A stretch of 53,725 nt of DNA from an uncultured Clostridia bacterium (GCA_944386115.1 CALWZV010000002.1:1-53725); one strand, 5' to 3'; positions 1 to 10,007 are shown, numbered from the stretch's first letter. Notes: generated by a model not told the origin, from the letters alone. A program made the numbers and translations.

Positions 1-68
1 ATATATTGCTTTATTCCTATTAAATCTTCTTTTGCTTCTTTTGAATATTCTATATTGTATTTTTTCAC
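1..68 (-). CDS. RelE/ParE-type toxin, 5' part only
   Basis: Only the first 22 codons lie in the window; the rest is beyond the left edge. Translation starts at a GTG and reads MKKYNIEYSKEAKEDL, which resembles the start of RelE/ParE-family toxins (a short beta strand followed by a KEAKEDL-type helix). It begins 15 bases after the stop of the Phd/YefM-type antitoxin gene on the same strand, the usual antitoxin-then-toxin order. RelE toxins cut mRNA on the ribosome and ParE toxins poison gyrase; the fragment is too short to tell which applies. Confidence 0.6.
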   Translation of the reverse strand, partial: MKKYNIEYSKEAKEDLIGIKQY

Positions 69-83
69 AAATAAACCCTCTTT

Positions 84-338
84 CTATATTTTTTCTAATT
101 CTTCGTACACTTCTTTCTCAGAAAATTTTTCTCCTTTTTCTAACGAGCTTATTCCTTTTTCCAATTCTTTGTATAATATATGCTTATCTGTTAAAAATTC
201 ATATAATTCAATGCTCATTACTGCTAAGTCACCTGCACCATTTTTTGTAATATATACTGGACTATTGGTTTGATGACAAAATGTAGAAATTTCATTGTAA
301 TTATTTCTTAAATCAGAACTTGGTCTAATAACTGGCAT
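84..338 (-). CDS. Phd/YefM-family antitoxin
   Basis: An 84-residue protein starting MPVIRPSSDLRNNYNEI, with the PVYITKNGAGDLAVMS segment typical of Phd/YefM antitoxins. In that family the N-terminal half folds as a DNA-binding dimer that represses its own operon, and the acidic C-terminal half (residues about 50-84, rich in Glu and Lys here) wraps the toxin. I chose the internal ATG because GGGGGTG lies just upstream; an earlier in-frame ATG would add ten residues without family support. It lies directly upstream of the partial toxin gene, so the two form a type II toxin-antitoxin pair at the far end of the tRNA-Ser cluster. Confidence 0.82.
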   Translation of the reverse strand: MPVIRPSSDLRNNYNEISTFCHQTNSPVYITKNGAGDLAVMSIELYEFLTDKHILYKELEKGISSLEKGEKFSEKEVYEELEKI

Positions 339-548
339 ATTAAGCACCCCCATTAATATTATATACATATTTTATCAAAATATCGATATATAGTCAATGT
401 TTTTGGTATCTTTTCTATATGAAAAATTCATTTATCTCTTCCCAATTATATTCAAATACATTATTTCTCTACCTTCCAATATTCATAATTCATTGCAGAA
501 GTCAATAAATAATATGCCATGTCTTCTCTTTAAGATTCTAAATTAAAA

Positions 549-570
549 AAACTATACTTAAAGTATAGTT
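549..570 (-). terminator. Rho-independent terminator after tRNA-Ser(GCU)
   Basis: Inverted repeat AACTATACTT / AAGTATAGTT. On the minus strand it is followed directly by a T run. It lies just downstream of the tRNA-Ser(GCU) gene and would end the tRNA transcript. The rest of 369-548 shows no gene. Confidence 0.7.
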
Positions 571-593
571 CAATTCCTTGTTATATAATATTT

Positions 594-684
594 TGGCGGA
601 GTAGGAGAGGCTCGAACTCTCGCTAGCCTTACGACTACTAACAGTTTAGCAAACTGTCCCCTTCACCAGCTTGGGTACTACTCC
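594..684 (-). tRNA. tRNA-Ser(GCU)
   Basis: A 91-nt class II tRNA with a long variable arm, a seven-base anticodon loop TTGCTAA (anticodon GCU, reads AGC/AGU), a TTCGAGC T-loop and an encoded 3' CCA. Acceptor arms GGAGTAG / CTACTCC pair perfectly. It follows the other tRNA-Ser gene on the same strand, and the two share the same short flanking sequence (TATAATATTTTGG). Confidence 0.95.
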
Positions 685-775
685 TTATTCTAATTAATAA
701 TAGTGAATTATGAAAACATTTTATATATTTTTTAATTTAAATTATTCATCATTCACTATTTATTATATAATATTT

Positions 776-866
776 TGGCGGAGAGGGTGGGATTCGAACC
801 CACGATAGACTCACGCCTATGCCAATTTTCAAGACTGGTGCCTTAAACCAACTCGACCACCTCTCC
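776..866 (-). tRNA. tRNA-Ser(UGA)
   Basis: A 91-nt class II tRNA with a long variable arm, anticodon loop containing TGA (reads UCN serine codons), T-loop TTCGAAT and an encoded CCA end. Acceptor arms GGAGAGG / CCTCTCC pair. It is the upstream member of a tandem serine tRNA pair. The anticodon loop has the normal seven bases. Confidence 0.95.
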
Positions 867-951
867 ATATGTCTGTTAACTAGATACGCTAACAGATATA
901 TATTATCATTTTCTAATGTCTTTGTCAATAGAATTTATTTAAATCTTATGT

Positions 952-1470
952 TTATTCAACAATTTTATGTGTTTCCTCTGAATTAATTGCAAGATTAATT
1001 GCTTCTTGCTCAACTTCCGTTATTGTATATTTTGATTTTCCATTTATAATTGGTTTAGCATATATGTTTGAGGCATCTGCTGCATATATTCCATTTAAAA
1101 CAACTCCACTATTGTTTTCATCTAGCAATGCTAAAGCAAAACTTAAATCACTACCTACTCCTTTAAAAGCACTATAGCGTACAATTCCAGTTTTTTGTAT
1201 ACATTTTGAAATATCTTTTTCTAGATTATTACAGTATGATGTTAATTCTTGGCTTTTTTCAGTTAGTTCTTCAACTTTTGAAATATAGCTTTTTAACATT
1301 TCATCTATATTATTTCCATTTCCTAATTTAATCATAAAGTTTTTGTATTCTTTCTTCACTCTTCTTAGTTTAATATTATTTGATATAAATAATATTAATA
1401 GAATTATATTAATTCCAGCAATTCCTAGCAAAAAAACATCAGTCCTAATAAATTCAATTAATGTATTCAA
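952..1470 (-). CDS. DUF4446 family membrane-anchored protein
   Basis: A 172-residue protein with one N-terminal transmembrane segment (about residues 12-31), a coiled-coil-like stretch (about 35-95), and the conserved C-terminal block containing VRYSAFKGVGSDLSFALALLD, GVVLNGIY and YAKPI, which marks DUF4446. Members commonly sit beside parB in Clostridia; their function is not established. It follows parB by 27 bases and starts after a strong AGGAGG site, so it is probably the last gene of the parA-parB operon. The soluble domain would face the cytoplasm if the helix is a signal anchor. Confidence 0.85.
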   Translation of the reverse strand: MNTLIEFIRTDVFLLGIAGINIILLILFISNNIKLRRVKKEYKNFMIKLGNGNNIDEMLKSYISKVEELTEKSQELTSYCNNLEKDISKCIQKTGIVRYSAFKGVGSDLSFALALLDENNSGVVLNGIYAADASNIYAKPIINGKSKYTITEVEQEAINLAINSEETHKIVE

Positions 1471-1497
1471 TTACACTCCTCCTATTTTTCTTTTGAT

Positions 1498-2346
1498 CTA
1501 TTTTATCAAATCTAACAATCTTTCTAATTCTTCGTTTGAATTATACTGTATTATTATCTTTCCCTTTTTAGGTCCTGCATCCAATTTAACCTTAGTTCCA
1601 AAAAAACCTTGAAAAGTATTTTCTATATCTTTAAAAATTGCTTCATATTTTTGGTCTTTTTTCTTTATATTTTTTTTCACTTGCATTCTTTTCTCTAAAT
1701 CTCTTACTGTTCCACCAGTTTCAATTATATATAGAGCCATATTATATTGTGTTTCTCCATCAGCTATTGCCATAAGTGCTTTGCAATGACCTTCGGTTAA
1801 TTTTCCCTCTTCTGCAAGCTTCATTACTCTTCCATCTAAGTTTAACAATCTAATAGTGTTTGCCACAGTGCTCCTCTTCATTCCAAGTATTTCAGCAGCC
1901 TTTTCCTGTGTTAATTCATACTCATCAATAAGAGTTTTTATTCCTCTTGCTTTTTCAATAGGATTCAAATCTTCTCTTTGTATATTTTCAATTAAAGATA
2001 TTTCTTTGTTTCTTCTTTCATCATCTTCTCTAACAATAGCTGGAATTTCTGTCATTTCAGCTATTTTAGATGCTCTCCATCTTCTTTCTCCAGCAACAAT
2101 TTGATAATATCCGTCTTTTGGAGTTACAATTATTGGTTGTATAACCCCATATCTTTTTATAGAACTAGCCAATTCTTGTAAACTTTCTTCTTCAAAATTT
2201 CTTCTTGGTTGATTTGTATTAGGTTCAATTTCTATTAATTTTATATTTTGAACTATTTCATTTGGTCTAATTTTTTCTTCTTCTGGAACCTTGTTTTCTG
2301 CAAATAGTGCGTCTAAACCTCTTCCCAAACCAGTTTTTTTTGGCAT
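1498..2346 (-). CDS. parB: Chromosome partitioning protein ParB/Spo0J
   Basis: ParB binds parS sites near the origin, loads SMC and works with ParA in chromosome segregation; in spore formers it also feeds into sporulation control. The 282-residue protein opens with the usual KKTGLGRGLDALF. The nuclease-like CTPase core carries GERRWRA at about residue 90 and IENIQREDLNPIE at about 115-128, followed by a helix-turn-helix (about 140-165) and a C-terminal dimerisation domain. I used the ATG preceded by AAGGAG at 8-base spacing rather than the GTG three codons earlier. It lies 20 bases after parA. I saw no complete parS site in the window. Confidence 0.96.
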   Translation of the reverse strand: MPKKTGLGRGLDALFAENKVPEEEKIRPNEIVQNIKLIEIEPNTNQPRRNFEEESLQELASSIKRYGVIQPIIVTPKDGYYQIVAGERRWRASKIAEMTEIPAIVREDDERRNKEISLIENIQREDLNPIEKARGIKTLIDEYELTQEKAAEILGMKRSTVANTIRLLNLDGRVMKLAEEGKLTEGHCKALMAIADGETQYNMALYIIETGGTVRDLEKRMQVKKNIKKKDQKYEAIFKDIENTFQGFFGTKVKLDAGPKKGKIIIQYNSNEELERLLDLIK

Positions 2347-2366
2347 TTTTATCACTCCTTTTTTGT

Positions 2367-3156
2367 TTACATCATATGTTTACCCTTATTTTGCATTTCA
2401 TTTATTTTTAAAAATTCTTTTACAAATTTTTCATAACATCTTGCACCTTTTGATCTTGGATCATAGTCTATTATTGGCATTCCATAACTAGGTGCTTCAC
2501 TTAGTCTTACATTTCTAGGTATTACTGTTTTATATACTTTATCCCCAAAATAATCTTTTACCTCTTTTACAACTTGATTTGATAAATTTGTTCTTGAATC
2601 ATACATTGTAAGCAATGCACCTTCTACTTCAAACCCTGTATTCAAGTGTTTTTTTACTAAATTTACTGTATTTATAAGTTGTCCTAATCCTTCTAATGCA
2701 TAATACTCACATTGTAGTGGTATTAAAACACTATTAGATGCTGTAAACGCATTTAATGTAAGTAATCCTAAAGATGGTGGACAATCTATGACAATATAGT
2801 CAAATTTATCTTTTATTTCATCTATTTTATTCTTTAGCTTATACTCCCTATTTTCCATATCCACAAGTTCAACTTCTGCACCAGCTAAATTAATATTAGA
2901 CGAACAAATTTTCAGGTTGTTGTTTCTTGTTTTTTGTAATGTTTTTTCAATATCCTCATTATTTATTATAACATCATATATTGATGGCTCTTTATCCTTA
3001 TCTGCTCCAATTCCGCTAGTAGCATTGCCTTGCGGGTCACAATCAATCATTAATGTTTTTTTATTTTTTTTAGCTAATATGGTACTTAAATTTATTGCTG
3101 TTGTTGTCTTACCGTACTCCACCTTTTTGATTTGCTACAGATATTACTTTTCCCAA
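2367..3156 (-). CDS. parA: Chromosome partitioning ATPase ParA/Soj, read through a CGG recoding site
   Basis: A deviant Walker-A ATPase that cycles on nucleoid DNA and is stimulated by ParB. Translation starts at TTG after AGGAGG and reads LGKVISVANQKGGV. At codon 15 the zero frame gives CGG then TAA, a stop. Skipping one C gives GKTTTAINLS and completes the canonical KGGVGKTT loop (residues 11-18). The rest is intact: DCDPQGN at about 42, DYIVIDCPPSLG at about 117-128, and a normal C-terminus, 262 residues in all. The length from start to stop is 3n+1, as one skipped base requires. Without recoding the product would be 15 residues. Confidence 0.93.
3111..3114 (-). other. CGGT recoding site in parA
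   Basis: GTA-C-GGT-AAG. The extra C is at 3114; GGT is Gly15, the last glycine of the Walker A loop. The zero frame reads CGG TAA and stops at once. Confidence 0.85.
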
Positions 3157-3293
3157 TCTTGTTCCTCCTAAAAACAGTTATGTTTTAGAAATTATTATAT
3201 ATTAAAATAATAATTTTTAATAACATATAAATTTATTGACATATTAATAATATAAAAATTTGTTAAATATGTCAATGAATTTACATGGTTTTT

Positions 3294-3957
3294 TTATTTA
3301 ATTTTTCTTAAAATAATTATATTCCTCTCTATATCTGTATTTGGTAGAATTAATTTTTCTATTCTTTCTATTTTACCATTATATAAATTTATATTTTTTT
3401 CTGCTTCTTTTATTTCTTCTAAATTTTTACCTTTCATACATATGCAAATTCCGATTTTTCTTTATAAATGGTAACATATATATAGCTAATTTATCAAGCT
3501 TTGCAACAGCTCTGGTCACTGCTACATCATAACTTCCTTTGTATTTTTCTGTTTTGTTTAATTGTTCAGCTCTTGAATGGATAGTTACAATATCATTAAT
3601 CTTTAATTTTGTTATAACTTCATTTAAGAAATTAATTCTTTTATTTAAAGAATCTAATAAAGTCATATTAATATTTTCTTTAAATATTTTTATTGGAATT
3701 CCAGGGAATCCTGCACCTGTTCCAATATCAATTACTTTAGCATTTACATCTATATATTTTAATATAGTTAGTGAATCAATAAAATGCTTTAAAATTATCT
3801 CATCCGGTTCAGTTATTGCCGTTAAATTTATTTTTTCATTCCATTCTAACAACAAATTCATAAAATTATAAGCTTGCTCTATTTTAAATTCATCTGCCAC
3901 TATTTTTAGTTCTTTTAAATTACTTATCATTTTTTGTCTAAATTCTTCTAAATCCAT
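3294..3957 (-). CDS. rsmG: 16S rRNA (guanine-N7) methyltransferase RsmG, read through a CGG recoding site
   Basis: RsmG (GidB) methylates G527 of 16S rRNA with SAM. The SAM-binding motif VIDIGTGAGFPGIPIKIF lies at about residues 73-90, and LLDSLNKRINFL and VTRAVAKL follow as in the family. At codon 169 the zero frame reads CGG and stops eight codons later. Skipping one C gives KKNGICICMKG and a 220-residue protein ending ILRKIK, a normal RsmG C-terminus with the final beta strand. The total length is 3n+1. It lies upstream of parA and downstream of mnmG, the usual order near oriC. Confidence 0.93.
3450..3453 (-). other. CGGA recoding site in rsmG
   Basis: AAT-C-GGA-ATT. The extra C is at 3453 and GGA is Gly169. 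The restored frame continues for 52 codons to the natural stop at 3294. Confidence 0.82.
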
Positions 3958-3995
3958 TTTTCTCCTTTCAGATAAAACAATAATATATTTATAGA

Positions 3996-5870
3996 TTAAC
4001 TTTTCTTATTAGTTTCAATGTAAATCAATAATACAGAAATATCTGCTGGCGAAACTCCAGATATTCTTGAGGCTTGTCCTATTGAATTTGGCTTAAATCT
4101 ATTTAACTTTTGTCGTGCTTCTAAGCTAAGTCCATGTATTTTTTCATAGTCTATATCTTGAGAAAGTATTTTCTTCTCTAATTTCTTAAATTTTTCAACT
4201 TGTGACATCTGCAATTTAATATATCCTTCATACTTTATTTGTATCTCGGCTTCTTCTTGTTCTTCTTTTGTTAGCTGTGGCCTTTTTATATCAATTTCTC
4301 CAAGAGTCTTATAATTTAATTCTGTTCTTTTTAATAATTCTGATAATCTTACTCCTGTATTTATTTCAGATGAATTATATTTTCTAAGAAAATTATTAAC
4401 TTCTTTTGTTGGTTTTATAATTGTATTATTAATTCTTTTTATCTCGTTTTCAATATTTTCTTTTTTGATTAAGAACCTTTTATATCTTTCTTCAGATATA
4501 AGTCCTACATCATATCCAATTTTGGTTAATCTTAAATCAGCATTATCTTGTCTAAGTAATAATCTATATTCTGCTCTTGAAGTCATCATTCTATATGGTT
4601 CATTAGTACTTTTTGTTGTAATATCATCAATAAGCACTCCTATATAGGCATCAGATCTGTCTAAGATTATAGGCTCTTTTCCATCTAATTTTCTTGATGC
4701 ATTTATTCCTGCCATTATTCCTTGTGCAGCTGCTTCTTCATATCCAGATGTACCATTTATTTGACCTGCAAAAAACATTCCATTAATTTTTTTATGTTCT
4801 AGGCTTACTTTTAATTCCGCTGGATCTATACAATCATATTCTATTGCATATGCCGGTCTTGTAAATTGAACATTTTCTAGGCCAGGAATTGTCCTATACA
4901 TTTCTATTTGAACATCTTCTGGCAAAGAAGAACTCATTCCTTGTACATACATTTCATCTGTATCTAGTCCCATTGGCTCTATAAATACTTGATGTCTTTT
5001 CTTATCACTAAATCTAACAACTTTATCTTCTATTGATGGACAATATCTTGGTCCAACCCCCTCAATTTCACCTCCATACAAAGGTGATCTATGTAAATTC
5101 TTTCTGATAATTTCATGAGTTTTTTCATTCGTATATGTTAAATAACATGGTACTTGATCTATTTTATCTATTTTGCTATCAAAAGAAAATGGTACAATTT
5201 CATCATCACCATCTTGAATTTCCATTTTCGAGAAATCTATGCTGTTTTTGTTAACTCTAGCTGGAGTTCCTGTTTTGAATCTAATTAAATTTATTCCCAT
5301 TTTCTTTAAACTTTCTGATAACTTATTAGCTGGAAATACTCCATCAGGTCCACTTTCAAAAGAAGATTCACCTATAAATATTTTTCCTTTTAAATATGTA
5401 CCTGTTGCTAATATTACAGATTTTACTTTATATATAGCTCCTATATTTGTTTCTACAGCTTTTATTTCATTATTCTCTGTATATATATCAACAATTTCAG
5501 CCTGCTTTAAGTACAAATTTTCTTGTTTTTCTAATGTATGTTTCATTTCTCTTTGATATTTTTTTCTATCAGCCTGTGCTCTAAGTGAATATACAGCTGG
5601 TCCTTTTGATTTGTTAAGCATCCTAGATTGTATAAAAGCTTTATCAATATTTTTACCCATTTCTCCGCCTAGGCAATCTATTTCTCTTACTAAATGTCCT
5701 TTAGAAGTTCCACCTATATTTGGATTACATGGCATATTAGCAACAACCTCTAAACTTATGGAAAACAAAAGTGTTTTTTTACCTAATCTACTACATGCAA
5801 GTGCTGCCTCGCATCCACTATGTCCTGCACCTATAACAGCTACATCATATTCTCCCGCATCATACTTCAT
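3996..5870 (-). CDS. mnmG: tRNA uridine 5-carboxymethylaminomethyl modification enzyme MnmG (GidA)
   Basis: This FAD enzyme acts with MnmE to modify U34 of tRNAs that read two-codon boxes. The 624-residue protein is full length. It has the N-terminal FAD loop [13 protein letters not shown] (11-23), the family signature [20 protein letters not shown] (46-65), [18 protein letters not shown] at about 372-389, and the C-terminal MnmE-binding helical domain (about 550-624) with [15 protein letters not shown]. The start follows an AGGAGA site. It contains no in-frame CGG. It lies 38 bases upstream of rsmG and is probably cotranscribed with mnmE. Confidence 0.97.
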   Translation of the reverse strand: MKYDAGEYDVAVIGAGHSGCEAALACSRLGKKTLLFSISLEVVANMPCNPNIGGTSKGHLVREIDCLGGEMGKNIDKAFIQSRMLNKSKGPAVYSLRAQADRKKYQREMKHTLEKQENLYLKQAEIVDIYTENNEIKAVETNIGAIYKVKSVILATGTYLKGKIFIGESSFESGPDGVFPANKLSESLKKMGINLIRFKTGTPARVNKNSIDFSKMEIQDGDDEIVPFSFDSKIDKIDQVPCYLTYTNEKTHEIIRKNLHRSPLYGGEIEGVGPRYCPSIEDKVVRFSDKKRHQVFIEPMGLDTDEMYVQGMSSSLPEDVQIEMYRTIPGLENVQFTRPAYAIEYDCIDPAELKVSLEHKKINGMFFAGQINGTSGYEEAAAQGIMAGINASRKLDGKEPIILDRSDAYIGVLIDDITTKSTNEPYRMMTSRAEYRLLLRQDNADLRLTKIGYDVGLISEERYKRFLIKKENIENEIKRINNTIIKPTKEVNNFLRKYNSSEINTGVRLSELLKRTELNYKTLGEIDIKRPQLTKEEQEEAEIQIKYEGYIKLQMSQVEKFKKLEKKILSQDIDYEKIHGLSLEARQKLNRFKPNSIGQASRISGVSPADISVLLIYIETNKKS

Positions 5871-6001
5871 ATTCTTTCTCCTTTAGTCTTTATCAGTTCT
5901 TTATGGAACTAAAATTTTCGTTCTCTTAACTATTTGACAATTATTTTTGCATTTCTATTAATTCTTCTGTTTGTTTTTAACATTTTTGTCTTAATGCTAA
6001 A

Positions 6002-7369
6002 TTATTTTCCCAAACAAAATTTAGAAAATATATTGTTTATTATTTCATCTGTTACATTTTCCCCAGTTATACTGTTTAAGCATTCTATTGAATCTTTTAG
6101 ATTTATTGCTACAATATCTTCTGGGAAATTTAATCTTAAAGTTTCTTCTGCATTTAAAATATTTTTTAATGCATCCTTAATAGATTGTTTATGCCTTGTG
6201 TTAGTTATTATAATATTATTCTCTGGTTTTATTTTATCTAAGCAAAACATTGAAGATATTTCATTATAAATTTCTTCAATTCCATCTCCAGTAATAGCTG
6301 ATATTTTTAAATACTTTTTCTTTGTTTCTAATATTTCTACTGGTATTTTCTCTTCATTTATACATAAATCAATCTTATTTAAAATAATTATAGCATTTTT
6401 ATTTTCTATTAATCTAAGTATTTCAAAATCCTCTTCTTCCAATTTTTTTGTTATGTCAAAAATTGCAATAATAAGATCACTTTTTTCTGCTATTTTTTTA
6501 GCTTTTTCTATTCCTATTTTTTCGATCTCGTCTTTAGCATTTCTTATGCCTGCTGTATCAATTATTTTTGCAGGTATTCCATTTATGTTTATAAATTCTT
6601 CAATTGTGTCTCTTGTTGTTCCTTCTACATTTGTAACAATTGCTCTTTCTTCTTTTAAAATTTTATTTAGCAGTGATGATTTGCCCGCATTTGGTCGTCC
6701 GATTATAGCAATACTTAACCCATCTTTTAAAATTTTTCCTGTTGAAAAACTATTTTCTAATTTAATCAATTCTTCCTTTATATTATCTAGTTCTGTATAT
6801 ATTTTATTTCTATCCACATCTGGTGTGTCATATTCTGGGTAATCTATTGAAACTTCTATATTTACAAGAATATTCAATATCATATTTTTTATTTTTTTTA
6901 TATTTTCTGACAAAAATCCCTCTAATTGATTTATAGCTGCTTGTTTTTCTTTTTCAGTCTTTGCATTAATAACATCTATAACAGACTCTGCTTGTGACAA
7001 ATCTATTCTTCCATTTAAAAAAGCTCTTTTCGTAAATTCTCCTGGTTCTGCCAGTCTTGCTCCATTATTTAATAATAATTCTAATATTTCATTTAATATT
7101 ATATTTGATCCATGTGCATTTATCTCACACATATCTTCTTTTGTATAGCTTTTAGGTGAAACAAAATAAGAAACAAGTACTTCATCTATTATTTTATTAT
7201 TATCTGGATTTATAATATTTCCATATTTTATAGAATATCCTTTTATTTTACCATCAGATCTTGGTATAAAAATATTGTTTAATATTTCAAAACACTTTTC
7301 ACCACTCATTCTTACAATTCCAATTCCCCCTATTCCTGGGGCTGTTGAAATAGATGCTATTGTTTCCAT
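6002..7369 (-). CDS. mnmE: tRNA modification GTPase MnmE (TrmE)
   Basis: MnmE is the GTPase partner of MnmG in wobble-uridine modification. The 455-residue protein has the N-terminal folate-binding domain (ATISTAPGIGGIGIVRMSG-like start, shown here as SISTAPGIGGIGIVR), the inserted G domain with G1 IIGRPNAGKSS at about 222-232, G2/G3 GTTRDT and DTAG, G4 NKID, and the C-terminal CLGK with its conserved cysteine. Start ATG follows GAGAGG. No recoding site is present: its one CGG string falls across a codon boundary. Confidence 0.97.
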   Translation of the reverse strand: METIASISTAPGIGGIGIVRMSGEKCFEILNNIFIPRSDGKIKGYSIKYGNIINPDNNKIIDEVLVSYFVSPKSYTKEDMCEINAHGSNIILNEILELLLNNGARLAEPGEFTKRAFLNGRIDLSQAESVIDVINAKTEKEKQAAINQLEGFLSENIKKIKNMILNILVNIEVSIDYPEYDTPDVDRNKIYTELDNIKEELIKLENSFSTGKILKDGLSIAIIGRPNAGKSSLLNKILKEERAIVTNVEGTTRDTIEEFININGIPAKIIDTAGIRNAKDEIEKIGIEKAKKIAEKSDLIIAIFDITKKLEEEDFEILRLIENKNAIIILNKIDLCINEEKIPVEILETKKKYLKISAITGDGIEEIYNEISSMFCLDKIKPENNIIITNTRHKQSIKDALKNILNAEETLRLNFPEDIVAINLKDSIECLNSITGENVTDEIINNIFSKFCLGK

Positions 7370-7473
7370 ATCTAACCTCTCTTTTTTTGTTTTATGACAA
7401 CTAATAAATAATTATATCAAACTTTTGTAGCAAAATCAATTATTTGTCAAAATTATGTAAATTTCTTAAATTT

Positions 7474-7518
7474 AAAAAGGTATTTTGCTTAACTAAAAAT
7501 CCTTTAGCAAAATACCTT
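7474..7518 (-). terminator. Terminator after the isochorismatase-like gene pair
   Basis: Inverted repeat AAGGTATTTTGCT / AGCAAAATACCTT with a 15-base loop, followed by TTTTTAAATTT on the minus strand. It lies just downstream of the second hydrolase gene. Confidence 0.75.
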
Positions 7519-7535
7519 CTTCTAACTATGTGAAT

Positions 7536-8102
7536 TTATTTTTCTTTCACACCTAAATCATTTACTATATTATCTAAATCTTGTTTATTAATTTTTTTAT
7601 TCATAACAACATTATTTCTTCCAATTGGTCTTTCTAATGTTTTTAAAGCTGCAAGATGATAACTCTCTCCACCTGATGAACCACAATAATTTCCCAATAC
7701 AATTGGCCTTATACCATCTTCAAATAAATCCAGTGCTGTTGCAAAAACACAGCTATCCGTATCAAGACCTGCAACAAAAACATGTGAAGGCATAATTCCA
7801 TTTCCTATTTTTTCTAAAACTTCTTTCATTTTTTGGTTATAACCTGAATATGTTCCTTTTTCAATTACATAATTTGCATGTTCTTTAATTTCTGGAACTA
7901 TAGCCTGTGACAATTCTGTTCTTAATTTTTTCCAGCCTAATAGCTTCTCAACACTACTTCCTGGTTCATTTTTATATTTAGTTAGTATAACACTGTCAAA
8001 TAAATTTTGATCCAATAATTTACAAATTCTATTTTTAACATCTTCTGTGTTTTCATTTATAAATCCATTTTGCATATCAATTAAAATTAAAATATTATCC
8101 AT
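7536..8102 (-). CDS. Isochorismatase-like cysteine hydrolase (copy 2)
   Basis: A 188-residue member of the isochorismatase/nicotinamidase superfamily, starting MDNILILIDMQNGF, where the Asp of IDMQNGF is a catalytic residue. It carries a lysine in IEKGTYSGY and the nucleophile cysteine in AGLDTDSCVFATALDLFEDG (about 119-138). Members hydrolyse amides or vinyl ethers such as nicotinamide or isochorismate; the substrate cannot be assigned. I chose the ATG after AGGAGATAAA. The next gene upstream ends 15 bases before it and is a clear paralogue, so the two may work on related substrates or as a heteromer. Confidence 0.88.
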   Translation of the reverse strand: MDNILILIDMQNGFINENTEDVKNRICKLLDQNLFDSVILTKYKNEPGSSVEKLLGWKKLRTELSQAIVPEIKEHANYVIEKGTYSGYNQKMKEVLEKIGNGIMPSHVFVAGLDTDSCVFATALDLFEDGIRPIVLGNYCGSSGGESYHLAALKTLERPIGRNNVVMNKKINKQDLDNIVNDLGVKEK

Positions 8103-8116
8103 TTTATCTCCTGCTT

Positions 8117-8665
8117 TCATAATTGTTGAATAATGTTTTTTATGTCATCTCTAGATGATATTTTTTTTCTTATTAGTTGTTGCTTTCCTATTAACCTTTC
8201 CATAACTTTTATCCCTGCATCATTTGCAATTTTTCCCCCGTTAGAGTCACAATATTCCAATAAAACAATAGGTCTTATGTTTTTCTCAAATAAATCTACC
8301 GCTGTTTTCATTACACAGCAATCAGTATCAACCCCAACAATAAAAATGTGTCTTGGTTTTTTACCATCATTTGCTTTTTTTAATATTCGTATAAATTCTG
8401 AATTTACTGGTGTATAAACATATTTTTCTAAAGCAATATCATATTGTATGCCTTTTATTATATCAATTTCTGGGCTTTCAGTCAACTTTTGCCAATTTAA
8501 TATATCTTTATATGGTCCATTTTTTTTATTTACAAATTTTGTAGCAATAACATAATCGAAAATATTCATTTCTAAAAGATCTATTATCTTCTTCCCTACA
8601 TTTTTAGTTTGATCATATCTTGCAAAACCATTTTGCATATCAACTACTATTAATATATTCTGCAT
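8117..8665 (-). CDS. Isochorismatase-like cysteine hydrolase (copy 1)
   Basis: A 182-residue paralogue of the following gene, starting MQNILIVVDMQNGF. It keeps the catalytic Asp, the lysine in LEKYVYTP and the cysteine in GVDTDCCVMKTAVDLFE, and the shared downstream segment NIRPIVLLEYCDSNGG. A longer in-frame extension is possible, but AAGGAGATAG directly before this ATG decides the start. It starts 14 bases after the membrane-protein gene, giving a three-gene operon inserted between mnmE and jag, where these genes are not part of the usual core order. Confidence 0.87.
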   Translation of the reverse strand: MQNILIVVDMQNGFARYDQTKNVGKKIIDLLEMNIFDYVIATKFVNKKNGPYKDILNWQKLTESPEIDIIKGIQYDIALEKYVYTPVNSEFIRILKKANDGKKPRHIFIVGVDTDCCVMKTAVDLFEKNIRPIVLLEYCDSNGGKIANDAGIKVMERLIGKQQLIRKKISSRDDIKNIIQQL

Positions 8666-8678
8666 TTTTCCTATCTCC

Positions 8679-10007
8679 TTATTTACTTTTATATTCAATC
8701 CATACAGTAATAATTGAAATAAATAATATTGTTGCAAACAAAATTCCAGTCCATAAATTCATTCCATTATTAATTAATTCATATACAGCTTCATATAATG
8801 AACATGCTGTAAAAATTGCTATAAAACAATTCCCTATAAATCTATTTCTATTTTTTTTATCTTCATAATACGCTTCTTTTATGTTTCTTTGTATATTAAT
8901 TTGTGAACTAATCGATTGATATATTTTCTTAACATTAGAAGATTGAATTACTCCTTCTAATACTTTCCTATTCAAAGTGTCCATATTAGCACTTATTTCA
9001 TTTTCTATTTCAGCTTGAGAAAACTCAATCATGCTTGCTATTTTTTGTAAGTTCTCTAGACTATAATAAGAATTTTTATTAATATTATCCATTGAATTAT
9101 CTGCAATAAACCATCTAGATTGTATATATATTTCTGCTTTAACAACAGCAGATATAAGCTTGTTATTTAATATTTCTTCATAAGAATCATCAAAATTGTT
9201 TGTAATAATCGCTACTCCTGACCAGGCAAAATAAACTTTTTCATTGTTAATTACAATTTTTTGTTCATTGTATTCTTCTTGTTCTTCAATTAATTGTTTT
9301 TCGATTCCAGACCAGTTTTTATCTTCTATAACTCCACTTAATAAATATGAATACATCAATTGATTTATTTCTTTTTTAGAAATAGTACCATTTTTAAAAA
9401 TGTGAATTGTTAAAACATATGAAAGTCCTTCAGATTTGTAATCTGCATTACTTGAAAATTTTCTAATTAAATTTTTGCTTATATGAAGATTTTCTCTAAT
9501 TATCTTCCAACATAAATTCATAAAGTCATGAATTTGTTTTTCAAATTCAGTAAATATATGTTCACCTTTATATTGGTTAAGTATAGTTGCTTGAGTTATT
9601 TTTTTTTGACAAGCTGCCATCAGTGTAATACTATAATTATCTATTCCATTGGAATTCTTCAATGCCTCATTGTTAGCATCATAAATAACAAAAATACCTA
9701 TTCCGTTTGTTAATATATAACAACTTAAATTGGGTGTAAATTTAATTATCCCTAGAGCATTATCTGCTCCATTATTTTTTTTACAAAAAAATTTTTTAAT
9801 TATATTATTTTGCATTTGTATTTCATAATTATTTATTACTTGTGTACTTGTATTTGCATAATAATCTTTTAATTTATCCATAAATTCTTTTGCATTTTCC
9901 AAATTCTTTTTATTATCCATTAGTAGTGGATCATAAAAAGCATATCCTATATCAAATGGGATAATATGAATTTGAGCAAAACTTTTCTGTTTTATTTCAT
10001 TTTTCAT
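8679..10007 (-). CDS. Unrecognised 442-residue protein with two C-terminal membrane helices
   Basis: I do not recognise a family. The protein has a large soluble part (about 1-390) with mixed alpha/beta character, a segment reading VYFAWSGVAIITN at about 255-267, and then a helical stretch that could form coiled coil (about 320-390). Two hydrophobic helices follow at about 394-414 and 418-437 with a very short loop between them, so both ends should face the same side. Large soluble domain plus two closing helices is a layout seen in CorA-like and DUF155-like proteins, but no signature motif is visible. It is the first gene of the operon with the two cysteine hydrolases and starts after AAAGGTG. 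Confidence 0.7.
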   Translation of the reverse strand: MKNEIKQKSFAQIHIIPFDIGYAFYDPLLMDNKKNLENAKEFMDKLKDYYANTSTQVINNYEIQMQNNIIKKFFCKKNNGADNALGIIKFTPNLSCYILTNGIGIFVIYDANNEALKNSNGIDNYSITLMAACQKKITQATILNQYKGEHIFTEFEKQIHDFMNLCWKIIRENLHISKNLIRKFSSNADYKSEGLSYVLTIHIFKNGTISKKEINQLMYSYLLSGVIEDKNWSGIEKQLIEEQEEYNEQKIVINNEKVYFAWSGVAIITNNFDDSYEEILNNKLISAVVKAEIYIQSRWFIADNSMDNINKNSYYSLENLQKIASMIEFSQAEIENEISANMDTLNRKVLEGVIQSSNVKKIYQSISSQINIQRNIKEAYYEDKKNRNRFIGNCFIAIFTACSLYEAVYELINNGMNLWTGILFATILFISIITVWIEYKSK

